A DNA stretch of 5,436 nucleotides from DASRAJ01 sp039920305 (lineage in GTDB: Bacteria; Bacteroidota; Bacteroidia; Chitinophagales; UBA10324): positions 1 through 5,436 of the forward strand of contig JBDSEA010000224.1 of the NCBI GenBank assembly GCA_039920305.1, written 5' to 3'. Position 1 is the first letter of the stretch. Each line of letters begins with the position of its first letter. Shown in pieces: positions 1 through 5,436 of this stretch. The notes beneath the pieces were generated by a model. The model did no database searches, was not told the origin of the DNA, and saw only the letters and a program-made list of their open reading frames with translations. Position numbers and translations under genes: made by a program.

Positions 1-255
1 ACGGATATTTTCTTCAATGATTTTTTTGTAAAGAATCCATTGTTAGTACCATTTGCCCGGCAAATACCCTTTGCAAAGGGTATTGCTAATTGCGAAGTAA
101 TCGTGGAAGTACTTGATATTATTTCACAGGAGTATTCAGCGTGCGTCATTTACGGAAGAAAAACACCCGAAAAAGCAATTCAGGATGCGGCCACGTCAGT
201 GGATTTACTGCTTGCTGCTAACTCCTCCGCTGTAGTTGTAACTGATAAACAATAA
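1..255 (+). CDS. Sugar ABC transporter solute-binding protein, C-terminal fragment (5' truncated by window edge)
   Basis: The reading frame is open from the first base (TDIFFNDFF...) and ends at a TAA at 253-255, so only the last 84 residues of a longer protein are visible. The text resembles the C-terminal helices of family 1 extracellular solute-binding proteins of CUT1 sugar importers: a proline-rich turn (NPLLVPFARQIPFAKG), a helix (EVIVEVLDIISQEYSACVIYGRKT) and a closing PEKAIQDAA helix, matching the usual 'G+.sPEEAl.daa' ending. The two permeases downstream support this strongly. The protein would capture sugar outside the inner membrane and deliver it to the permease pair. The signal peptide and sugar-binding lobes lie upstream of the window, so the ligand cannot be judged. 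The oxidoreductase gene starts 13 bases after the stop, indicating co-transcription. Confidence 0.72.
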   Translation, partial: TDIFFNDFFVKNPLLVPFARQIPFAKGIANCEVIVEVLDIISQEYSACVIYGRKTPEKAIQDAATSVDLLLAANSSAVVVTDKQ

Positions 256-268
256 TTGAAAAAATTAA

Positions 269-1387
269 TTGCAGGATAATAGATTAAATATCGGGATAGC
301 AGGGGCAGGAGGCTTTGCACGCTTTGCAGCGCACGCATTTTTAGCAGTGCCCGGAATAAATATTACCGGAATTACCGATATTAAATTATCGGCTGCCACA
401 GCAATGGCAGATTCTCTGAACTCAAAGGTTTTTAAGAATTATGAATCGCTCCTAAAAGAGGAGAGTATTGAACTTATTTATATTGCTACGCCGCCTTACT
501 TACATTACGAACAATCGAAGATGGCATTGCAGGCGGGCAAGCATGTGCTCTGTGAAAAGCCTGCTGCTCTAAGATCAAGCGAAGCAGAAGAACTGATGGC
601 ACTTGCTGACGCACATCAGCTTCTTTACACAGTGAATCTGATGCAGCGCTATAACCCGTTGTTTGCTATTGTAAGAAATATTGTGAATCAAAAATTACTT
701 GGTGGTTTTCTTCACGGTTATTTTGAAAACTATGCGAGCGATGAGAGCCTGAATGCAGATCATTGGTTTTGGGATGAAGCACAAAGCGGCGGCATATTCA
801 TCGAGCATAGTGTTCATTTTTTTGATCTCTTTGAAGGGTGGCTCGGAGCAGGAAAAGTCACCCATGCGTTACAACTGAACCGCCCGGGAATAACCAAGCC
901 TATAGTGGATCGTGTACAGGTTACAGTACTTTACAAGGATGGGGTTGTTAACTTTTATCATGGTTTTGATCAGCCGAAAATCCTGGACAGGCAGGAAATG
1001 CGGTTACAGTTTGAGCATGGTGAGATTACATTATACGAATGGATACCGGTAAGGATGAAATTGCATGCCTTGCTAAGCAAGAAGCAACTGGAAAAGATTG
1101 GTGACTTACTTGTAAATTTCTCCATTGAGCATCATTACGAATCACTTGCAGAATCTAAAAAAGTCCGTGGCAGATTTTCTGAAATTACTTTTGATGAGCA
1201 TGTAACCATTGAATATGGAAATGCTTCACAAAAAGAAATCCGTTACAAGGAAATGCTGACAGCAATGATCACTGACCAGTGGAGCTGGATTACGGATCGT
1301 AAACATGTTCGTGTGATTGACGGTACAAATGGAGTCCAATCATTAAAGATTGCGGAAGCAGCATCCCGCGCAGCGCAAAACTTTTAA
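269..1387 (+). CDS. Gfo/Idh/MocA-family NAD(P)-dependent oxidoreductase
   Basis: A 372-residue protein, normal for the family. The N-terminal Rossmann domain shows the dinucleotide loop GAGGFA (12-17), an acidic residue ending strand 2 (D37 in ITDIK), the ATPPYLHY segment (73-80) and the family signature CEKP (95-98, K97 the expected catalytic lysine). The C-terminal half carries the sheet domain with a GGIFIEHSVHFFD segment (174-186). H183 fits the conserved catalytic histidine, but the acidic residue four before it is Glu179 where Asp is usual. Members oxidise or reduce sugars, inositols and related polyols with NAD(P) in the cytoplasm. The substrate here is unknown, but the position between a sugar-binding protein and its permeases suggests the imported sugar or a derivative. 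An in-frame TAA at 266-268 means translation cannot begin further upstream, and there is no ATG before the Rossmann loop, so TTG at 269 is chosen. The permease gene follows after 2 bases. Confidence 0.9.
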   Translation: MQDNRLNIGIAGAGGFARFAAHAFLAVPGINITGITDIKLSAATAMADSLNSKVFKNYESLLKEESIELIYIATPPYLHYEQSKMALQAGKHVLCEKPAALRSSEAEELMALADAHQLLYTVNLMQRYNPLFAIVRNIVNQKLLGGFLHGYFENYASDESLNADHWFWDEAQSGGIFIEHSVHFFDLFEGWLGAGKVTHALQLNRPGITKPIVDRVQVTVLYKDGVVNFYHGFDQPKILDRQEMRLQFEHGEITLYEWIPVRMKLHALLSKKQLEKIGDLLVNFSIEHHYESLAESKKVRGRFSEITFDEHVTIEYGNASQKEIRYKEMLTAMITDQWSWITDRKHVRVIDGTNGVQSLKIAEAASRAAQNF

Positions 1388-1389
1388 TT

Positions 1390-2295
1390 ATGGAAGTGGA
1401 GACCGCTATTCCGTTAAAACTGAATCGAAAAAAATCGCTTCAACGCAAGCAGTTGTTACCCTATCTTCTTGTTTCCCCTTACCTGCTTTTCGTGCTGGTT
1501 TTTGTTTTGTTTCCCGTGCTGTTTTGTTTCTTCCTAACCTTTAATAAATGGAACATCATATCACCCATGCATTTCATTGGGATCAGCAACTACACCCGCT
1601 TGCTTCAGGACCGGTTATTCTGGACAGCGATCGGGAATACGGTGAAATTTCTGCTGGTGCACATTCCGCTGCAGCTGATAGTCTCTTTATTCTTAGCTCA
1701 ACTGCTCAACCAGAAAATCAGGGCACTTTCATTCTTCAGGGCTTCGTTTTTTATGCCGGTGATCGTATCGGGTGTAGTGATCACGATACTCTGGCAGCAA
1801 TTGCTGGGCTATGATTCCGGACTCATCAACCGGTTTCTTACTACCATCGGCTTGAACAGGGTGGGCTGGCTTGTGAATCCGGATGTGGCCATCTACTCTA
1901 TCGCCATCATGGCAACGTGGAAAAATGTAGGCCTGTACGTTATTCTTTTTTTAGTGGGCTTACAGACTGTGCCACCACAATATTATGAAGCAGCAAAACT
2001 TGAAGGCGCCACAAGATGGCAGCAGTTTTATCACATCACCTTACCGATGATCAATCCCACCATTTTTATGGTGGTGATCCTGTCAACCATCGGAGGATTT
2101 TCTCTTTTCATTGAACCCTATATCATGACCGGAGGGGGACCTATGAATACCACCCTTTCTGCGGTGCTGTATATCTATAAGCAGGCATTTCAATACTACA
2201 ACATGGGGTACTCAGCAACACTTGGGTTTTTCTACGCGATTATCATTATGACTGTAGTGATTCTGCAAAAAAAATTGATTGAAAAAGAAGATTGA
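1390..2295 (+). CDS. CUT1-type carbohydrate ABC transporter permease (MalF/UgpA-like)
   Basis: A 301-residue integral inner-membrane protein with a lysine-rich cytoplasmic N-terminus and about six hydrophobic segments (roughly 24-50, 87-107, 119-140, 168-192, 222-242, 275-293). The cytoplasmic EAA loop that docks the ATPase is clear at 200-219: E200-A-A, G206, then I216-T-L-P219. The TGGGP segment (247-251) is also typical of MalF/UgpA-type subunits. It forms half of the translocation pore together with the next gene. The ATG lies 2 bases after the oxidoreductase stop, and the length fits minimal UgpA/LacF-like subunits, without the large periplasmic insert of E. coli MalF. Family membership is firm; the transported sugar cannot be read from the sequence. 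No ATPase gene is visible nearby, so one must be supplied from upstream or elsewhere, as is common for CUT1 systems sharing an MsmK/UgpC-type ATPase. Confidence 0.93.
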   Translation: MEVETAIPLKLNRKKSLQRKQLLPYLLVSPYLLFVLVFVLFPVLFCFFLTFNKWNIISPMHFIGISNYTRLLQDRLFWTAIGNTVKFLLVHIPLQLIVSLFLAQLLNQKIRALSFFRASFFMPVIVSGVVITILWQQLLGYDSGLINRFLTTIGLNRVGWLVNPDVAIYSIAIMATWKNVGLYVILFLVGLQTVPPQYYEAAKLEGATRWQQFYHITLPMINPTIFMVVILSTIGGFSLFIEPYIMTGGGPMNTTLSAVLYIYKQAFQYYNMGYSATLGFFYAIIIMTVVILQKKLIEKED

Positions 2296-2308
2296 TATTA
2301 ATGAGGAA

Positions 2309-3178
2309 ATGAATGAACTGAAATTTGTAAATGAAAACCAGCCGGTAAACATGAAGAAAGGAATTTCATTCACAACCATTTTAATGTATGCCGCGCTGCT
2401 AATTGCTGCATTATCGTTTATCTATCCGTTTATCTGGATGATCGGAGCTGCCCTGGCATCACGCGATGAAGTGGGAGATATGAACCTTTGGCCTTCTCAT
2501 CCTACCCTGGGAAATTTTAAAACGATGATCGAAAAAATTCCCATCGGCAAATCATTGATTAATAGCTTGCTGATTGCAACCGTAACAACCACCCTCGTAA
2601 TATTAACAGGCTCAATAGTGGGATACGCACTGGCAAAGCTCCGGTTCAGAGGCAGGGAGCTGATATTTTATGTGATAGTTTTTACCATGTCACTTCCATT
2701 TCAAATTACCCTCATACCCAATTACATCACCATGGTGAATTTGCATCTCGTGGATACCTACCTCGCACTTATTATACCGTTTGCCGTGAGTGCCTTTGCA
2801 ATCCTGATGTTCAGGCAGGCGTTCCAGGGTTTGCCGCAAGCCCTGATTGATGCCGCCCGACTCGATGGCTGCAATGAATTACAGATCATTTTTCGCATCC
2901 TGTGGCCCAATATAAAACCCACCCTTGTAACAGTAGCCATTCTCACCTTTATCGGTTCCTGGAATGAAGTATTGTGGCCCCTTATTGTGATTCGAAATGA
3001 ACAATTAATGACGATGCCACAACTGGTAACCTTGTTTGCTGTAGGGGGAAGGGCAGATGCACTGTTAGGCGTTAAGATAGCTGCCGCTGTATTACTGGCC
3101 TTGCCTGTGATGATCGCATTTCTATTTTTTCAGAGGCATTTTATTCAAAGCATGGCTTCAACGGGTTTAAAGGATTGA
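2309..3178 (+). CDS. CUT1-type carbohydrate ABC transporter permease (MalG/UgpE-like)
   Basis: The partner permease of the importer. From the chosen ATG it has 289 residues and about six membrane segments (near 22-48, 83-108, 119-140, 148-170, 204-225, 255-275). The EAA loop reads IDAARLDG at about 180-187, followed by ILWP ending near residue 200; the first Glu is replaced by Asp, which is conservative. The WNEVLWPL segment (about 218-225) and the 'LWPSHPTLGNF' stretch after the first membrane segment are typical of MalG-like subunits. The start is uncertain. TTG at 2279 would overlap the previous gene by 17 bases and give 299 residues. ATG at 2309 leaves a 13-base gap. ATG at 2351 gives 275 residues, the usual family length. 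I chose 2309 as the first in-frame ATG. The gene ends the tight four-gene cluster. Confidence 0.92.
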   Translation: MNELKFVNENQPVNMKKGISFTTILMYAALLIAALSFIYPFIWMIGAALASRDEVGDMNLWPSHPTLGNFKTMIEKIPIGKSLINSLLIATVTTTLVILTGSIVGYALAKLRFRGRELIFYVIVFTMSLPFQITLIPNYITMVNLHLVDTYLALIIPFAVSAFAILMFRQAFQGLPQALIDAARLDGCNELQIIFRILWPNIKPTLVTVAILTFIGSWNEVLWPLIVIRNEQLMTMPQLVTLFAVGGRADALLGVKIAAAVLLALPVMIAFLFFQRHFIQSMASTGLKD

Positions 3179-3212
3179 ATAGTGATTTAGCACTCACGCT
3201 GCCTCCCAATAA

Positions 3213-3253
3213 AAAATAATATTCGCAAAATGAACCCGTTCAGATATTATTTT
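3213..3253. repeat. 10-bp inverted repeat enclosing a 12-bp palindrome
   Basis: Two perfectly complementary 10-base arms, AAAATAATAT (3213-3222) and ATATTATTTT (3244-3253), are separated by 21 bases. The spacer holds a second, interrupted palindrome, TGAAC-CC-GTTCA (3231-3242). It lies in the 104-base gap between the second permease and the GH130 gene. As RNA it could fold into an AT-rich stem ending in T residues, a weak terminator or attenuator. As DNA the inner palindrome has the size of a repressor operator. The structure is directly visible; its role is inference. No convincing Bacteroidota promoter (TAnnTTTG with an upstream TTTG) was found in the gap. Confidence 0.4.
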
Positions 3254-3282
3254 AAAACTTTCTTACTCAAGGATTAATTTAA

Positions 3283-4710
3283 ATGAACCTTACAAAAAGT
3301 TCCCTTCGCTTATATGCGTCTCCAAAAGCAGTCATCACCCTCTTCCTGTATTTACCGGGAAGTAACCGTATCACCAATGTGGTGCAGCGGGTAGAAAAGC
3401 TGGAAAATACTGTAGCACAAAGCAGCATGCAAAAAGTTATGAAAGAATTTGCAGGCCGGCATCGGGATATTGAAAAAACCTTTCTGAAACATTTTTCCCG
3501 CATTGAAAATCAAACGGGAGAAAGCCTTTCACATTTCTCTCCCCTGAAAAAATTATTGCTTGGAGCATTCTTCACCAAGGAATATTCCATACAGGCAGCA
3601 GCTTTATTCAATCCCTCTGTAGTACCTCATCCTGATCAGCAAAATTTAAATGCAGGTGAACTAAGATTCGTGATGAGCATGCGCGCCACCGGCGAAGGTC
3701 ACATCTCTTCGGTTGTTTTTCAAACAGGAATAGCAGATGATCAGGGAAATGTATTCCCCGATAAGGGCCCTGAATATTACACATGCCTGCATTTGAATGG
3801 TGAAGCAAAATTCAGCAAGGATTTTATTAGCAAATGTGCACAATCATTTCCCGGTTTTAATAATAGCATTTTAGACCTATTGCCCGATTCCTTCTCAGCC
3901 AGCCAAGCAGATCGGATTTTCAGATCCACATCACCTCATGATGCTGCTATAGTTGATTCACTCGTGATCATTGAAAAGATACTCGATTCTAATTACGATC
4001 TTGAGTGCTCCCTGCATATCCCTATTAATGAAAAAGTTATTTTTCCGAACGCCACAAGCGAAAGAATGGGAATGGAAGACGTGCGTTTTGTAAAATTCAA
4101 CGATGAGGAGCGTAGTTGCTATTACGGAACATATACCGCATATGATGGCACTCATATAAAATCCCAGCTCATAGAAACATCCGATTTTAATATATTTAAA
4201 ATCCGAACTTTGTATGGGGAGGCAGTATCAGATAAAGGAATGGCACTATTCCCTGAAAAGGTAAATGGCAAATATGTGATGATATCAAGGCAGGGTGGAG
4301 AAACGATGAACATCATGTACTCTGATGATCTGCATCTCTGGGAAAATTTCTGTGTTTTGATTAAGCCGGAATTTTTGTGGGAGCTGGTGCAACTGGGTAA
4401 CTGCGGCTCTCCTGTTAAAACAGAGAAAGGGTGGCTTTTACTTACACATGGGGTGAGCACCATGCGAACCTATGTGATTAGTGCCATCCTCCTCGACTTG
4501 CATGATCCATCACTAATTATCGGGAGACTAAATAAACCATTGATAGAAGCAGATGAAAATGAGCGTGACGGATATGTTCCGAATGTGGCATACACCTGCG
4601 GGATGATGCTTCATCAAAAAATGCTGATCATCCCTTATGCAATTTCTGATTCGTCCACTGCTTTTGCAACAATCCGGCTGGATGAGCTGCTCAGCGAAAT
4701 GAAACCTTAA
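3283..4710 (+). CDS. GH130-family beta-mannoside phosphorylase/hydrolase-like protein (long form)
   Basis: A 475-residue protein with no signal peptide, so probably cytoplasmic. Residues about 1-100 are a helical N-terminal part (FLYLPGSNRI, RHRDIEKTFLKHF) seen in long GH130 members and absent from the shorter mannosyl-glucose phosphorylases of roughly 320-400 residues. The five-bladed propeller region then shows NPSVV (110-114), MRATGEGHISS (133-143), GMEDVR (263-268), ALFPEKVNGKYVMISRQ (321-337), SDDLHLWE (347-354), GNCGSPVKT (372-380), THGV (388-391) and YVPNVAYTCG (431-440). GMEDVR corresponds to the GxEDPR-type family motif with Val for Pro. GH130 enzymes split beta-1,4- or beta-1,2-linked mannosides, either with phosphate (yielding mannose 1-phosphate) or with water; which applies here cannot be settled by eye. 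The ATG at 3283 follows a 104-base gap, and a secreted protein gene follows 9 bases after the stop. Enzyme class is fairly sure, exact substrate unknown. Confidence 0.85.
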   Translation: MNLTKSSLRLYASPKAVITLFLYLPGSNRITNVVQRVEKLENTVAQSSMQKVMKEFAGRHRDIEKTFLKHFSRIENQTGESLSHFSPLKKLLLGAFFTKEYSIQAAALFNPSVVPHPDQQNLNAGELRFVMSMRATGEGHISSVVFQTGIADDQGNVFPDKGPEYYTCLHLNGEAKFSKDFISKCAQSFPGFNNSILDLLPDSFSASQADRIFRSTSPHDAAIVDSLVIIEKILDSNYDLECSLHIPINEKVIFPNATSERMGMEDVRFVKFNDEERSCYYGTYTAYDGTHIKSQLIETSDFNIFKIRTLYGEAVSDKGMALFPEKVNGKYVMISRQGGETMNIMYSDDLHLWENFCVLIKPEFLWELVQLGNCGSPVKTEKGWLLLTHGVSTMRTYVISAILLDLHDPSLIIGRLNKPLIEADENERDGYVPNVAYTCGMMLHQKMLIIPYAISDSSTAFATIRLDELLSEMKP

Positions 4711-4719
4711 TCGATCTTT

Positions 4720-5436
4720 ATGAAGAAAATAATTATCCCTTTGTCCTGCCTGAGTGCAATGAGCTTTTTATTGGTGATGTGTGCAGAGAAGGCTTCTAAC
4801 CAGCCCCCACCTGTTATCAATACATCACTGGTGAATACTGCCCACCTTGATTATTTGTACACTCCTGTTACTTTTTCAACGGGCACCAAGGCCGCGGGTG
4901 TCTATATCTATGCGGAGGCTCCAGATTATCACTTTGTGGAAGCTGCCGGTGAAGGCTTCTCCTGCGTGGATGATGTTGCGAGAGCTGCGCAGGTCTATCT
5001 CCGAAGCGCCGCTTTTGCTATTGATACAGCAGTGCAGGCAAAAGCATTTAACCTTATACGCTTTATCCTGGAGATGCAATCCGATAACGGCTATTTCTAT
5101 AATTTTTTATTTACCACCGGGCAGATCAATCAGTTCGGCTCTACCAGTATCAACAATGCAAACTGGTGGTCATGGAGAGCCCTGCAAACACTCAGCGAGG
5201 CTAAACCCCTCATACAAAACATAGATGCACAACTCTATTCAGATGTGGATGCTGCGGTGAACAAATTAGTTGCTCAAATAAAAATTGATCTTGTCAATCT
5301 TCCTCAGACAACCAAAGTTGTAAGCGGCATTACTGTTCCGGAGTGGCTGCCTGCAGGGAGCGGTACAGACCAGGCTTCCCTGCTTATTCTTGGATTGATT
5401 CCCATTGCATCTGCCGATGCCACCATAAAGGATTAT
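4720..5436 (+). CDS. Putative secreted lipoprotein with possible all-helical glycoside-processing domain (3' truncated by window edge)
   Basis: An open frame begins at ATG 4720, 9 bases after the GH130 stop, and runs 239 codons to the last base without a stop. The N-terminus has MKK, a hydrophobic stretch (4-20) and Cys21 in the setting LLVMC. This reads as a lipoprotein signal, although Met just before the Cys is unusual (Gly, Ala or Ser is normal); simple secretion is the alternative. A Pro-rich linker (PPP, 29-31) follows. The mature part is rich in helices and aromatics: GFSCVDDVARAAQVYLR (79-95), a helix ending EMQSDNGYF (118-126) and NNANWWSWRALQTL (145-158). The DDxARA segment and repeated helices with W/N/D-rich turns are reminiscent of (alpha/alpha)-barrel carbohydrate-active proteins, which is inference from pattern only. 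I do not recognise a named family. Its pairing with GH130 suggests a role in glycan processing at the cell envelope. Confidence 0.75.
   Translation, partial: MKKIIIPLSCLSAMSFLLVMCAEKASNQPPPVINTSLVNTAHLDYLYTPVTFSTGTKAAGVYIYAEAPDYHFVEAAGEGFSCVDDVARAAQVYLRSAAFAIDTAVQAKAFNLIRFILEMQSDNGYFYNFLFTTGQINQFGSTSINNANWWSWRALQTLSEAKPLIQNIDAQLYSDVDAAVNKLVAQIKIDLVNLPQTTKVVSGITVPEWLPAGSGTDQASLLILGLIPIASADATIKDY

Noticed and set aside
1350..1544. A 64-codon forward frame spanning the end of the oxidoreductase and start of the first permease
   Set aside because: It overlaps two well-supported genes in another frame and shows no recognisable protein features.
1548..1814. An 88-codon forward frame inside the first permease
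   Set aside because: It lies wholly within a convincing membrane protein gene and has no motif of its own; it is a shadow frame.
3182..3195. Short hairpin AGTG-ATTTAG-CACT after the second permease stop as a terminator
   Set aside because: The stem is only 4 bp and no T-run follows, so it cannot be supported as a Rho-independent terminator.
3179..3282. Bacteroidota-type promoter (TTTG / TAnnTTTG) before GH130
   Set aside because: No pair of elements at suitable spacing is visible in the gap.
4152..4463. A 103-codon reverse-strand frame opposite the GH130 gene
   Set aside because: It covers conserved GH130 motifs on the other strand and has no family-like content.
4847..5224. A 125-codon forward frame within the last gene, in another frame
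   Set aside because: The competing frame from 4720 has a proper leader, tight spacing to GH130 and plausible protein texture. This frame is Arg/Ser/Leu-rich and starts at a non-ATG codon inside it.

Overview
The window carries one strand-consistent (+) block of sugar uptake and processing genes. It looks like a Bacteroidota-type bacterium. The grounds are A-rich stretches instead of clear Shine-Dalgarno sites before the starts, moderately AT-rich DNA, a lipoprotein-like last gene and a long-form GH130 protein. This assignment is an inference from style, because no marker gene is present.

Layout: (1) positions 1-255, the C-terminal end of an extracellular solute-binding protein of a carbohydrate ABC transporter, whose start lies outside the window. 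(2) 269-1387, a Gfo/Idh/MocA-family NAD(P)-dependent oxidoreductase with a TTG start. (3) 1390-2295 and (4) about 2309-3178, the two inner-membrane permeases of a CUT1-type (MalF/MalG-like) sugar importer. (5) 3179-3282, the only sizeable gap, which holds a 10-bp inverted repeat around a small palindrome. (6) 3283-4710, a long-form GH130 beta-mannoside phosphorylase/hydrolase-like protein. (7) 4720 to the window end, a secreted, probably lipid-anchored protein of unknown function, cut off by the window edge.

Genes 1-4 are packed with gaps of 2-13 bases and almost certainly form an operon. Genes 6-7 form a second tight pair (9-base gap) that may be the operon's continuation or a separate unit started in the 104-base gap. 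A coherent but inferred picture is that the last protein acts on a glycan outside the cytoplasm, the ABC system imports the released oligosaccharide, and GH130 cleaves its mannosidic bonds inside the cell. The oxidoreductase would oxidise or reduce the sugar or a derivative of it. No ATPase (MalK/UgpC-like), SusC/SusD pair, transcription factor, RNA gene, CRISPR array or mobile element is visible in the window.
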